Shown piece by piece: positions 36,210-45,255 of a stretch of 64,000 nt of DNA. A program made the translations under genes and the position numbers. Location of the stretch: the NCBI GenBank assembly GCA_024128875.1, contig JAMYFF010000002.1, positions 62,001 through 126,000 of the forward strand, read 5' to 3'. The number at the start of each line of letters is the position of its first letter. The first letter of the stretch is position 1. The notes beneath the pieces were generated by a model that did no database searches, was not told where the DNA came from, and saw only the letters and a program-made list of their open reading frames with translations. The DNA is from Salinilacustrithrix flava (GTDB lineage Bacteria; Actinomycetota; Acidimicrobiia; Acidimicrobiales; Salinilacustritrichaceae).

Positions 36210-38930
36210 CTACTTGGCGGCAGCCCAGGAGTCGCCGAAGGCGATGTTGACCTCGAGGGGCACCCGCAGGTCGGCGGCGCCTCGCATGGTCTCCTCCACC
36301 AAGCCAGGGGCGACGTCGCACTCGTCCTCGGGCACCTCGCAGATGATCTCGTCGTGGACCTGGAGGATGACCTGGGTGTCGAGGCCCTGGGCGTCGAGGG
36401 CCTGATCGAGGCGGACCAGGGCGACCTTGAACACGTCCGCGGCCAGGCCCTGGATGCCGGCGTTCATGGCCTGGCGCTCCCCGGCCTGGCGGATGCGCAC
36501 GTTCGACGACGACAGCTCGGGGATCTGGCGACGACGGCCGAACAGCGTCTCCGTGTAGCCCCGCTCCCGAGCCTCCTCGACGACGCGGTCCATGTAGGCG
36601 TGCACGTTGGGGAAGGCGGCGAAGTAGGCGTCGAGGATCACCGACGCCTCCTTGGTCGGGATGTTGAGGCGCTGGCCGAGGCCGTAGGCCTCCATGCCGT
36701 AGGCGAGGCCGTAGGAGACCATCTTGGCCTTGGCCCGCTGGTCGGGCTGGACCTCGTCGAGCTCGACGCCGAACACGCGCGCCGCTGTCTCGGTGTGGAT
36801 GTCGGTGCCCGACTCGAACGCCTCGATCAGGCCGGGATCCTCGGCGAGGTGGGCGATGCAGCGCAGCTCGATCTGGTTGTAGTCGGCCACCAGGAGCTTG
36901 CATCCCTCCGCAGGGATGAACGCCTCACGGAACTCCTTGCCCATCTCCGAGCGCACGGGGATGTTGTGCAGGTTCGGGTTGTCGGAGCTGAGGCGACCCG
37001 TGCGAGCCACGGTCTGGTTGAACGTGGCGTGGATGCGACCGTCCTCGCGGACGTCGGCCAGCAGCGAGACGCCGTAGGTGGAGCGCAGCTTCTCGACCTC
37101 GCGGTAGGCGAGGATGTGATCGATGATCGGGTGCTCGCCCTTCATCTTCTCGAGCGTCTGCGCGTCGGTGGAGTAACCCGTCTTCGTCTTCTTCTGCGGC
37201 GTGAGGCCCAGCTCGTCGAAGAGCACCTCGCGCATCTGCTTGGTCGAGTTGACGTTGAACGGGTGGCCGGCGTCAGCGGTGATGGCCTCGCGCAGCTCCT
37301 CGGCCTCGGTGGTCAGCCGGTCCTTCAACCGGGTGAGCACCTCGGTGTCGACCCGCACGCCGACGTCCTCCATCTTGGCCAGCACCCGCACGAGCGGCGT
37401 CTCGAGCTCGTCGTTGAGCCAGCGCAGGCCCTGGGCATCGATGGCCTCGAGCAGGGGCACGGCCAGCTTGCGGGTCCCGAGCGCGACCCGGGCGGTCAGC
37501 AGGGACAGCGGCGTGGACTCGTCCGCTCCGAGGTCGAGCTGGCCCTCGGGGGCGGTGCCGTCCTCGGGCAGCTCGAGCAGGGCGTAGCGCTGGAGCAGGT
37601 CGCCGAGGCGGTAGGACGACTCGGCCGGGTCGAGCAGGTAGGCGGCGAGGGTGGTGTCGATGCGCAGGCCGGCGATGTCGAGGTCGAGCGCCCACAGCGC
37701 CTTCAGCAGCGGCTTGGCGTGGTGGACGGCCAGGCCCCGACCGTCGAGCACGGGGCGCAGCGCGACCTTGACGGCTTCGTCGGCGAGCACGTCGGCCGGC
37801 AGCCACAGGACGTCGCCGGTGGTCTCGTCGATCTCGATGGCCAGGCCCTCGAGCCCGCCGTGGGGGCCGTAGGCACCGGCGACGCCGAGGGTGTGGTCGG
37901 GGTCGACGCCATCGGCGCCCGGGGTGACCCGGGCCAGGGCTGCGACCGCATCGGCCGGGTCGGTGCCGTCGACGACCTCGGCTTCGAGCACCTCGGTCTG
38001 GCGCATCGCCCCGAGGTCCCGACCGAGCGCCTCGGTCAGCCGGTCGAACAGGGTGTGGAACTCGAGGAAGTCGAACAGCCGCTTGAGCTCGTCGCTGTCG
38101 ATCTCGCCCATCTCGAGCTGGTCGAGGCCGCCGGGAAGCTCCTCGGAGAGGTCGACGTCGCGCAGCAGCTCCATGACGATGGCGTTCTCGCGCACGATCT
38201 CCTCGTGCGCCGCCAGGTTCTCCTTGAGCTTCGGGGTCTGCTCGTCGAGGTGGGCGAAGATGCCATCGAGGTCGCCGTACTTGTCGAGCAGCTTGGCTGC
38301 CGTCTTCTCCCCCACCCCCGGGACGCCGGGCAGGTTGTCGCTGGCGTCGCCCCGCATGGCGGCGTACATGACGTACTTGTCGGGGGTGACGCCGGTGCGC
38401 TCGAGGATGCCGGCCTCGTCGTAGAGCGCGTAGTCCGACACGCCGCGCTTGTTGTAGAGGACCTTGACGTGGGGGTCGCAGACCAGCTGGTACACGTCGC
38501 GGTCGCCGGTGACGATGATGACGTCGTGGCCGGCCTCGCGGCCCTGCTCGGCGAGCGTGGCGATGATGTCATCGGCCTCGATGCCGGCCTTGTCCACGAT
38601 CGGGAAGCCGAGGGTGCTGATGACCTCGCGGACGAGGCCCATCTGCTGGCGGAGGATGTCGGGGGCCTCGGCCCGGCCCGCCTTGTAGTCGGCGACCCGC
38701 TCGTGGCGGAACGTCTTCTCCGGGCGGTCGAAGGCAACGACGACGCCGTCGCTCGGGTGGTCCCGGAGCATGTTGATCAGCATCGACGTGAACCCGTAGA
38801 CGGCGTTGGTCACCTGCCCGGAGGCGGTGGCCAGGTCGGTGGGCAGGGCGAAGAACGCCCGGTACGTCAGCGAGTTCCCGTCGATGAGCAGGAAGCGGCG
38901 GCCGCTCCCCGTCGGACCGGACGCGGCCAC
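36210..38930 (-). CDS. polA: DNA polymerase I
   Basis: Repair and Okazaki-fragment polymerase, 906 residues. The 5'-3' exonuclease domain covers residues 10-290: LLIDGNSLTYRAFFALP, VVVAFDRPEKTFRHE, IIVTGDRDVYQLV and MRGDASDNLPGVPGVGEKTA. The middle (3'-5' exonuclease-like) domain keeps the fold, but I could not see the full set of DEDD catalytic residues, so proofreading is probably lost, as in other actinobacteria. The polymerase motifs are DYNQIELRCIAHLAEDP (A, about 680), RAKAKMVSYGLAYGMEAYG (B, about 728) and QVHDEIICEVPE (C, about 857). GTG at 38930 starts the protein. It follows the ANTAR regulator by 7 bp on the same strand. Confidence 0.97.
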   Translation of the reverse strand: MAASGPTGSGRRFLLIDGNSLTYRAFFALPTDLATASGQVTNAVYGFTSMLINMLRDHPSDGVVVAFDRPEKTFRHERVADYKAGRAEAPDILRQQMGLVREVISTLGFPIVDKAGIEADDIIATLAEQGREAGHDVIIVTGDRDVYQLVCDPHVKVLYNKRGVSDYALYDEAGILERTGVTPDKYVMYAAMRGDASDNLPGVPGVGEKTAAKLLDKYGDLDGIFAHLDEQTPKLKENLAAHEEIVRENAIVMELLRDVDLSEELPGGLDQLEMGEIDSDELKRLFDFLEFHTLFDRLTEALGRDLGAMRQTEVLEAEVVDGTDPADAVAALARVTPGADGVDPDHTLGVAGAYGPHGGLEGLAIEIDETTGDVLWLPADVLADEAVKVALRPVLDGRGLAVHHAKPLLKALWALDLDIAGLRIDTTLAAYLLDPAESSYRLGDLLQRYALLELPEDGTAPEGQLDLGADESTPLSLLTARVALGTRKLAVPLLEAIDAQGLRWLNDELETPLVRVLAKMEDVGVRVDTEVLTRLKDRLTTEAEELREAITADAGHPFNVNSTKQMREVLFDELGLTPQKKTKTGYSTDAQTLEKMKGEHPIIDHILAYREVEKLRSTYGVSLLADVREDGRIHATFNQTVARTGRLSSDNPNLHNIPVRSEMGKEFREAFIPAEGCKLLVADYNQIELRCIAHLAEDPGLIEAFESGTDIHTETAARVFGVELDEVQPDQRAKAKMVSYGLAYGMEAYGLGQRLNIPTKEASVILDAYFAAFPNVHAYMDRVVEEARERGYTETLFGRRRQIPELSSSNVRIRQAGERQAMNAGIQGLAADVFKVALVRLDQALDAQGLDTQVILQVHDEIICEVPEDECDVAPGLVEETMRGAADLRVPLEVNIAFGDSWAAAK

Positions 38931-38937
38931 GGCCAGA

Positions 38938-39531
38938 TCAGGCTCCGGCGTCGGAGTCGGGGCTGATGGAGCCGGCGATGACCTGCTCGGCGACGTCCTT
39001 GGCCTTGCCCCGGGTGTTCATGGCCGTCTTCTGGATCCAGTCGAAGGCCTCGTTCTCCGACATGGCGTGGTTGTCCATGAGGATGCCCTTGGCCCGGTCG
39101 ACCAGCTTGCGGGTCTCGAGCTGGTCCTCGAGGGACTGGGTCTGGTCGTGCAGCGCGCGCATCTCGCGGTGACGGCCGAGGGCGATCTCCACAGCGGGGA
39201 TCAGCTCGGAGCGCTGGAACGGCTTGACCAGGTAGGCGAGGGCACCGGCGTCGCGGGCCTGCTCGATGAGGTCGCGCTGGCTGAAGGCGGTGAGGATCAG
39301 CACGGCCGACTTCTTCTCGGTCGAGATCTCCCGGGCCGCGGCCAGGCCGTCGAGGCCGGGCATCTTCACGTCGAGGATGGCGAGGTCGGGCTCGAGCTGG
39401 CGCACCAGCTCCACCGCCTCGTCGCCACGACCGGTCTCCCCGACCACGTCGTAGCCCTCTTCCTGCAGGGTCTCCTTGAGGTCCAGCCTGATGATGGCCT
39501 CGTCCTCGGCGATCACCACGCGAGTGGCCAC
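38938..39531 (-). CDS. pdtaR: ANTAR-domain response regulator, PdtaR-like
   Basis: A transcription-antitermination regulator that, once phosphorylated, binds RNA hairpins by its ANTAR domain. It has 197 residues from GTG 39531, with an AAGGAGA site about 8 bases upstream. The receiver domain shows VVIAEDEAIIRLDL, phospho-acceptor Asp54 in LAILDVKMPGLDG, Thr in LILTAFSQRD and Lys in AYLVKPFQRSE. A helical linker precedes the ANTAR domain (about 128-190, VDRAKGILMDNHAMSENEAF). The organisation and its place beside polA match mycobacterial PdtaR (Rv1626). No matching histidine kinase is next to it. Confidence 0.9.
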   Translation of the reverse strand: MATRVVIAEDEAIIRLDLKETLQEEGYDVVGETGRGDEAVELVRQLEPDLAILDVKMPGLDGLAAAREISTEKKSAVLILTAFSQRDLIEQARDAGALAYLVKPFQRSELIPAVEIALGRHREMRALHDQTQSLEDQLETRKLVDRAKGILMDNHAMSENEAFDWIQKTAMNTRGKAKDVAEQVIAGSISPDSDAGA

Positions 39532-39619
39532 AGGAGGTCTCCTTCCCCGCTTCGCAGCGGCTGCACGGACAGGACCGACGATGCTGCCACGTCGCCGGAG
39601 CCCTGGTCGAACGAAACGG

Positions 39620-39913
39620 TCAGGATGTCTCGGCCACCAGGCGATCGAGCAGCTCGTCCTGGCTGGCTTCGAGCCGGGCGATCTCGGCAGCGACGCCCGC
39701 CCGGTGGGATCGCATCGACTCGGCGTGGCGGGCCGCCTCGCGATGCTCCCGCTCGGCGACCGGCGTCTCCGACACCAGGGCGCGCAGGCGGGCATCGTCC
39801 GCAGCTTCGGAGAGGTGCAGGAGCTGCTCGTCGACGATCTGGAGCTCCTCCCGGAGCTTCTGCAACCGCTGCCCGACCTCTCGGAGCCGCCGTTCGACCT
39901 GGCGTCTCGACAC
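39620..39913 (-). CDS. small coiled-coil protein
   Basis: A 97-residue protein, almost wholly alpha-helical and charged (SRRQVERRLREVGQRLQKLR ... IARLEASQDELLDRL), with heptad-spaced Leu and Val. There is no signal peptide, membrane segment or metal motif. GTG at 39913 is the only start before the helix. It is followed on the same strand by the ANTAR regulator. A shadow reading frame on the other strand is much poorer. It may be a small structural or regulatory protein. Confidence 0.65.
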   Translation of the reverse strand: MSRRQVERRLREVGQRLQKLREELQIVDEQLLHLSEAADDARLRALVSETPVAEREHREAARHAESMRSHRAGVAAEIARLEASQDELLDRLVAETS

Positions 39914-39930
39914 GACCCCGATCCTACGCC

Positions 39931-39962
39931 GGAACCCCCTCCTCGAACTGGCAGTGCTGGTG
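39931..39962 (+). repeat. R2 repeat, partial copy
   Basis: GGAACCCCCTCCTCGAACTG followed by GCAG and GTGCTGGTG; it keeps the C-run and the CTGGCAG core but not the CGGCCACGG half. It stands between the coiled-coil gene and malQ, which diverge there. Confidence 0.6.
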
Positions 39963-40050
39963 TCGCACCACGGCCGCCGGGACGGGGCTGAGCGGGAGCG
40001 ACGGTGGGCATGGCTACCGTGGCACCGGCCCCGACCGAGGAGAGGACGCA

Positions 40051-41904
40051 GTGCAGGACGGTCGAGGAGGCATGGACGGCTGGGGCATCGACCACGGCTA
40101 CCACGCCACCAACGGCGAGTGGCACGAGACGCCGGCCGCCACACGGGACGCCATCCGGGCAGCCATGGGCGGCGCTGTCGACGAGCCGAGCGCGCCGGAG
40201 GGCCCGCCGGTGTGGACGGTGCCGGTCGGCTGGGGTGGCGAGACGCTGCGCAGCCCGTGCCGCCTGCGGCTGGAGGACGGCACCGACGTCGGCGTCGTCG
40301 AGGCCCTCCCGCCGGACCTGCCGATCGGGCGTCACCGCCTCATCCCCGTCGACCGTGGCCCCGCCACACTGCTCCTCGTCCGTCCCCGCTCCTGCCACCG
40401 ACCGGAGGACATGCGCCGGTCGGCGCTCGCCGTGCAGGCCTATGCATCCCGCAGCCGGCAGAGCTGGGGCATCGGCGACCTGCGCGACCTGCGCCTCCTC
40501 GGACACTGGGCTCGTGAGCACGGCATCGACCACCTCGCCCTCAGCCCGCTCCACGCCCCCTCCCCCGGCGACCACCCCCAGCCGAGCCCGTACTACCCGA
40601 GCAGCCGGCGCAACCTGAACCCGCTGCACATCACCATCGACGAGGCCCCCGGCGCGGCGAACGACGATCGGATCCGCTCGCTGGGCGACGAGGCCCGGGC
40701 CCTGCTCGCGGACCGCCGCATCGACCGCACCGCCGTGTGGGCCGCGAAGCGCCAGGCCCTGCAGCTGCTGTTCGAGGGGCTCGGCACGACCGGCCATCGG
40801 GAGCTGGACGCGTTCCGGGCCGAGCGAGGCGACGACCTCGAGCGCTGGGCTGCCTTCTGCACGATCAGTGAGGACCACCCCGGCACGTGGCGGGACTGGC
40901 TGACCGAGCTCCAGCACCCCGACAGCCCCGCCGTGGCCCGCTACGTCGCCGAGCGCGCCGACCGGGCGCGCTTCCACTGCTGGCTGCAGCTGCTCGCCGA
41001 CCGCCAGCTCGCCGGTCTCGCCGACGTCGCCCCACTGGTCACCGACCTGGCCGTCGGCGTGGACCCGGGCGGCGCCGATGCCTGGATCGACCAGGACCAG
41101 CTCGCCCTCGACGCCCGCGTCGGCGCCCCGCCGGACGACTTCGCCGCCGACGGCCAGGACTGGGGCCTGCCCCCGTCGATCCCCCACCGGATGCGGGAGG
41201 ACGGCTACGAGACCTTCGCCCGGACCATCCGGGCGTCGCTGCGCCACGGAGCCGGCATCCGCATCGACCACGTCCTCGGCCTGTTCCGCCTGTTCTGGAT
41301 CCCGCCGGGCGGCTCGGCCAGCGATGGCGCGTACGTGCGCTACCCGGCCGACGACCTGCTGACCGTGCTGGCCATCGAGTCCGAGCGGGCCGGCGCGTTC
41401 GTGATCGGCGAGGACCTCGGCACGGTCGAGGAGGGCGTCCGAGACGACCTCGCCACCATCGGCGTGCTCAGCACCCGACTCGTCTACTTCGAGGACACCC
41501 CACCGTCGCAGTGGCCCTCCAACGTCGGCGGCGCCGTGACCACCCACGACCTGCCGACCATCGCCGGCACCTGGACCGGCGCCGACGGGCGGCTGCGGTC
41601 CGAGGCCGGCCTGTCGAACGACGGCGCCGGGTCGCTGCGAGCGAGCCTCGAGCGGCTCGTCGGGGACGGCGACGCCTCGGTCGAGGATGCCGTCGTGGCC
41701 AACCACCGGGCGCTGGCCACCTCCCCGGTGGACCTGGCCATCGCCAACCTCGACGACGTCCTGTGCCTGGAGGAGCGACCCAACATGCCCGGCACCGTCG
41801 ACGAGTGGCCGAACTGGTCGATCGCCCACCCGGACCCGGTCGACGACCTCATCGCCGGCCCTCCTCCCGCCACGCTCGAGTCGATCCGCCGCACGTCCCC
41901 CTGA
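40051..41904 (+). CDS. malQ: 4-alpha-glucanotransferase (amylomaltase, GH77)
   Basis: Transfers alpha-1,4-glucan segments between maltodextrins. It has 617 residues from GTG 40051, which stands 8 bases after a GAGGAGAGG site; ATG 40072 (MDGWGIDHGYHATNGEW) is the alternative, but its ribosome site is too close. The GH77 catalytic set is complete: nucleophile Asp in GIRIDHVLGLFRLFW (about 405), acid/base Glu in VIGEDLGTVEEGV (about 453) and the third Asp in VTTHDLPTIAGTW (about 499). The QAYASRSRQSWGIGDLRDLR and PSPYYPSSRRNLNPLHI segments are also typical. It stands alone between the R2 copies; no other glycogen gene is nearby. Its stop codon overlaps an R2 repeat. Confidence 0.95.
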   Translation: MQDGRGGMDGWGIDHGYHATNGEWHETPAATRDAIRAAMGGAVDEPSAPEGPPVWTVPVGWGGETLRSPCRLRLEDGTDVGVVEALPPDLPIGRHRLIPVDRGPATLLLVRPRSCHRPEDMRRSALAVQAYASRSRQSWGIGDLRDLRLLGHWAREHGIDHLALSPLHAPSPGDHPQPSPYYPSSRRNLNPLHITIDEAPGAANDDRIRSLGDEARALLADRRIDRTAVWAAKRQALQLLFEGLGTTGHRELDAFRAERGDDLERWAAFCTISEDHPGTWRDWLTELQHPDSPAVARYVAERADRARFHCWLQLLADRQLAGLADVAPLVTDLAVGVDPGGADAWIDQDQLALDARVGAPPDDFAADGQDWGLPPSIPHRMREDGYETFARTIRASLRHGAGIRIDHVLGLFRLFWIPPGGSASDGAYVRYPADDLLTVLAIESERAGAFVIGEDLGTVEEGVRDDLATIGVLSTRLVYFEDTPPSQWPSNVGGAVTTHDLPTIAGTWTGADGRLRSEAGLSNDGAGSLRASLERLVGDGDASVEDAVVANHRALATSPVDLAIANLDDVLCLEERPNMPGTVDEWPNWSIAHPDPVDDLIAGPPPATLESIRRTSP

Positions 41905-41925
41905 AACTGGCAGCGGCCACGGAAC
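41898..41925 (+). repeat. R2 repeat copy after malQ
   Basis: CCCCCTGAAACTGGCAG followed by CGGCCACGGAAC. The malQ stop TGA (41902-41904) is inside the repeat. The 23-bp core is the exact reverse complement of the copy at 36159-36181. Confidence 0.88.
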
Positions 41926-42101
41926 ACCAGCGCCGTCGGGCCGCTCGGGCGGACTAGTCCTCCCGGGTGGGAAGGAAATGGGCACATCGGGGCATCGTCC
42001 AATCCGACAGGGGTGCCGATACTGGACACATCGCCCCGATCCGCTCGGGGCGGCGAACACGGTCCGGGTCCACGTGACCACCGCCTGCCACCGAGGACGA
42101 G

Positions 42102-42602
42102 ATGCCAGCCCGACTCCGCCCGCAGACGAGACGCGACGACGGGGCGGCGATGGTCGAGTTCGCGTTCGTGGCGGTGCTGCTGGTGATGGTGGTCTTCGGC
42201 ATCATCACGTTCGGTCTGCTGCTCTCGTTCAAGCAGGACGTCACCCGGGCCGCCGCCGAGGGAGCCCGGGCAGGCGCAGTGGCGATCAGCGCGACGACGC
42301 CGACCCTCCCCACGGATGACGAGCGATACGACGCCGCCCTCGTCGCCACCGAAGAGGCCGTCGCCGGCTTCGACCAGGAATGCGGCGTCGACGGCATGTC
42401 CTGCACCATCACCGTGCACGATTGCGACAACATCGCTGCCAGCGACCCGAGCACCTATTGGGGCAATCCCACACCGGACTGCGTCACCGTCGAGCTCAAC
42501 TACGACTACGCCGCCTTCCCGTTGATCCTGGATCCACCCCTGGTCTCGCGACTGCTTCCCGACACCATCTCGTCCCGATCGGTCGCGAGGTTGAACCAGT
42601 GA
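42102..42602 (+). CDS. tadE: TadE-family pilus assembly protein
   Basis: A pseudopilin-like minor protein of the Tad pilus, 166 residues. A short basic leader (RLRPQTRRDDGA) precedes the TadE helix: AAMVEFAFVAVLLVMVVFG, with the conserved Glu at the usual position. The C-terminal part is secreted and contains four Cys (CGVDGMSC, DCDN, DC), so disulfides are likely. The ATG start at 42102 is the first in frame. Its stop overlaps the GTG of the next gene (GTGA, 42599-42602). It is 18 kb away from the main tad operon, in a separate unit. About 200 bp of upstream sequence holds the R2 repeat and the presumed promoter. Confidence 0.85.
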   Translation: MPARLRPQTRRDDGAAMVEFAFVAVLLVMVVFGIITFGLLLSFKQDVTRAAAEGARAGAVAISATTPTLPTDDERYDAALVATEEAVAGFDQECGVDGMSCTITVHDCDNIAASDPSTYWGNPTPDCVTVELNYDYAAFPLILDPPLVSRLLPDTISSRSVARLNQ

Positions 42603-44464
42603 TCCACCGCTACCTGCACACCCGCGACCGGGGTGCGGTCCTGCCGATCGTCGCCCTCCTCCTCCCGGTGCTGATGCTCATGACCGCCTTCGCCGTCGAC
42701 TTGGGTCGCCAGCGAGCCTTGCGCCGGGACCTGCAAGCGGATGCCGACGTGATCGCCCTCGACCTCGTCCGCTTGGCCGATGGCCGGACGATGGACCAGA
42801 TCGTCAACCTCGACCCGACGTTCCTGTCCGTCGCCAACGAGTCGTTCACCCGGAATGGGCTCACGCCGATGGCATCGGTGCCCGAGGTCGCCAGCGTCGT
42901 CACCTACGGACGCTGGGATGCAGCGGCCACGCCCCAGTTCGACCCCGTCACCCCTTCCGGCATCCCGAACTCGGTGAGGGTCTCCCTCGAGGACGACGTC
43001 GACTACTTCTTCCAGCCGGGCACCGGAGGGGCGAAGCGAGAGGCCTACGCCGTCCGGGACGGTGAAGCCGTGTTCTCCATCGGGTCGCGCCTCGCCAGCG
43101 TCGACACGGCGAACTCGCCGCTGATCGATCCCGTGCTCGACGCGCTGTTCCAAGGGCTCGACCCGATCAACCCGGTCGCCACGAGCGGGCCTGTGCTGTT
43201 CGATCAACCCGCCTCCATGGCCATGCCTGCGCAGGCCGAAGACGATGGCGTCTCGCTCAGTGCGCTGAGCTACGAGGGCCTGGCCGGCAACGACATCACG
43301 ATCCGTCAGCTGATCGGCTTCATCCCCGCAGACGTCGACTCCGAGACCGGCGCCGCAAGTCCGGAGCAGGTCCTGGCGTCCGAGGTGAAGCTGATCGACC
43401 TCGTCCAGGCCACCGCCAGTGCGCTCGACGAGAACGGCGACGGCGAGCAGATCGACGCCGCGGTGGCCTACCTCGGCGGCCTGTCCCTGGTGATGGACCA
43501 GGACGCCACCGTTCAGCTCGACGACCTGCTCAGCGCTGATGTGTCGAGCCCAGGCGCGGTGCTCGACAGCCACATCAACGCCTGGGACCTCCTCCTCGCC
43601 TCGGTCCAGGCGGTCAACGGCAACAACCTCGTCGGTACGCAGGTTGCACTACCACCAGGCCCATTCCAGTCGCTTCCACTGGTCTCCAACGTGGTCGACC
43701 CTCGGGCGATCGTGACGGTGGCAGTGATCGAGGGACCGCAGTTCGGTCGAGGGCGACCGGGCGGCGCACAGGCGTTCGCCGAGACGTCCCAGATCCGGCT
43801 CGGCGTGGACGTGGGTGTCACCCTCGACGTCAACATCGCCAGCCTCTTGCCGCTCGGATCGCTGCTGCCCTCGGTGGCCACGGTGAACGTCGACATCCCG
43901 GTGAACGTGACCGTGGGCGATGCCGCGGCGGCCCTGACCGGCCTGGACTGCAACGTCACCGATCCGACCCAGAGTCTCCTCGACCTCGATGTGACCACCG
44001 ACGCGGCGAAGGTCCGGGTCGGAGCGATGACGCCAGGTCAGCAGCTCGTCGAGATCGGTGACGAGGGCAACGCAACGAACGCGCCCCTGGCGACCGTGAG
44101 CATCCTCGGCATCGACGCCGCGCGGGTGAACGGAAGCCTCACCGCTCCGGTCGGCGCGTCGACGGCCCAGACGGTCTCGGACCTGCAGGTCGGGCAGACC
44201 GACAACGTGGCCGCACCCTCCTTGGGCCTCCGCAGTCTTCTCGCCAGCCGGCTCTCGACCGAGGTGCTCGGTTACCCCCTCGTGCCCGACAGCCTCATCA
44301 ACTCGATCACCGGGTCGATCACCAGCACCGTGCTCTTGCCGATGCTCGACTCGATCGACCAGAGCGTCGTGGCGCCGCTCCTCGATCTGCTCGGCGCCGA
44401 CATCGCCGGTGCGGACGTCACGGCGGTGGATGCCATCTGCGACAGCCCGAAGCTCATCGGCTGA
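42599..44464 (+). CDS. TadG-like pilus-associated secreted protein
   Basis: A 621-residue protein starting at GTG 42599, coupled to tadE. After a short leader (IHRYLHTRDRG) comes AVLPIVALLLPVLMLMTAFA followed by VDLGRQRALRRDLQADADVI, the signature of the TadG-like N-terminal domain. The remainder is a long extracytoplasmic stretch of Ala, Val, Thr and Asp residues with no catalytic motif. Two Cys near the C-terminus (LDCNVTD and AICDSPK) may form a bond. In Caulobacter- and Actinobacillus-type systems, TadG-like proteins are minor structural parts of the pilus; this one lacks a visible von Willebrand A motif. The tRNA-Leu gene begins 29 bp after its stop. Confidence 0.8.
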   Translation: MIHRYLHTRDRGAVLPIVALLLPVLMLMTAFAVDLGRQRALRRDLQADADVIALDLVRLADGRTMDQIVNLDPTFLSVANESFTRNGLTPMASVPEVASVVTYGRWDAAATPQFDPVTPSGIPNSVRVSLEDDVDYFFQPGTGGAKREAYAVRDGEAVFSIGSRLASVDTANSPLIDPVLDALFQGLDPINPVATSGPVLFDQPASMAMPAQAEDDGVSLSALSYEGLAGNDITIRQLIGFIPADVDSETGAASPEQVLASEVKLIDLVQATASALDENGDGEQIDAAVAYLGGLSLVMDQDATVQLDDLLSADVSSPGAVLDSHINAWDLLLASVQAVNGNNLVGTQVALPPGPFQSLPLVSNVVDPRAIVTVAVIEGPQFGRGRPGGAQAFAETSQIRLGVDVGVTLDVNIASLLPLGSLLPSVATVNVDIPVNVTVGDAAAALTGLDCNVTDPTQSLLDLDVTTDAAKVRVGAMTPGQQLVEIGDEGNATNAPLATVSILGIDAARVNGSLTAPVGASTAQTVSDLQVGQTDNVAAPSLGLRSLLASRLSTEVLGYPLVPDSLINSITGSITSTVLLPMLDSIDQSVVAPLLDLLGADIAGADVTAVDAICDSPKLIG

Positions 44465-44492
44465 CACCCTCGCCGCTACGCTCGTCGCTCTC

Positions 44493-44576
44493 GCCCGGAT
44501 GGCGAAATTGGCAAACGCTGCGGTCTCAAACACCGTTGATCTCACGATCTTGCGGGTTCGATCCCCGCTCCGGGCA
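44493..44576 (+). tRNA. tRNA-Leu (anticodon CAA)
   Basis: An 84-nt class II tRNA. The acceptor stem GCCCGGA (44493-44499) pairs fully with TCCGGGC (44569-44575), and A follows as discriminator. The anticodon loop CTCAAAC gives CAA. The long variable arm forms a GATC/GATC stem, and the T-arm reads GCGGGTTCGATCCCCGC. CCA is not encoded. It reads codon UUG. Confidence 0.95.
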
Positions 44577-45195
44577 CGTCCAAGGCACACGGATTGCTCT
44601 TCGAAGCTCCGATGCCGTCGAGCACCGCGACGTCCTCGCGCCGGGCAACGCTCTGGTTCCACCCCGACCTGGTCGACGTGATCGAGAGTCGGTCCAGTGC
44701 TTCGGCGAACATGGCATGGATGTCCTCGGAGCGGTTCGAGAAGAAGTAGCGGGGATACGCATACCTCTTCCCTCTGACGGTGACCTTGTTCATCGAGCGA
44801 CAGCCATCGCTGTGCAACAGGCCGCACACGAATAGCTCGGGATGGCGGTCGAGTGCGATCGTCTCCTGCCAGCTCGCGAGCGCGAGCGGGCGGAGGTGCT
44901 TCTTGCCCCCAGCGTGCTGGGGGAAGAGCGCCGGCCACCGCTTGCTCGACATGCCGACCTCGATGCAACCCTCGCGAGTGAGGTGCCCGACGGCGTTCGT
45001 CGGGAGCAGGATCTGCATCGACGCCTCGACGAGGTCGATGATCAGGGGCCACGCCATGGCGCACGTGACCCGCATCCGGAACACCTGTCGACGCTGTTCG
45101 GAGATGCAGCCGTCGCCCAGGTACTGACCCAACAGGTACGCGTACGCCCGACGCCGACCATCGTCAGCGACCTCCGGAGGGTGGCCCGCGACCAT
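44542..45195 (-). CDS. LAGLIDADG-like homing-endonuclease-type protein
   Basis: A 217-residue frame from ATG 45195 with two LAGLIDADG-like helices: AYAYLLGQYLGDGCIS (about 14-30) and ELFVCGLLHSDGCRSMNK (about 120-137), each keeping the Gly-Asp or Ser-Asp catalytic acid. Similar free-standing proteins are widespread in actinobacteria without known function; most are annotated only as hypothetical or as homing-endonuclease-like. The C-terminus reads antisense through the 3' half of the tRNA-Leu (GAGIEPARS) and stops inside the tRNA gene, so the last 11 residues may not be part of the original protein. An ATG at 45228 is another possible start. No intein or intron context is present. Confidence 0.7.
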   Translation of the reverse strand: MVAGHPPEVADDGRRRAYAYLLGQYLGDGCISEQRRQVFRMRVTCAMAWPLIIDLVEASMQILLPTNAVGHLTREGCIEVGMSSKRWPALFPQHAGGKKHLRPLALASWQETIALDRHPELFVCGLLHSDGCRSMNKVTVRGKRYAYPRYFFSNRSEDIHAMFAEALDRLSITSTRSGWNQSVARREDVAVLDGIGASKSNPCALDVPGAGIEPARS

Positions 45196-45255
45196 GACGT
45201 CAACCGTACGGACGGTGTACGACAGCATCCGCTGCCGCCCCGGGCACCGCTTCGT

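Noticed and set aside
36207..38966. Very long plus-strand frame opposite polA (and similar frames opposite uvrA, rpsA, uvrB and others)
   Set aside because: High-GC coding sequence produces long open frames on the other strand. These have no ribosome site, no domain and a composition dictated by the real gene.
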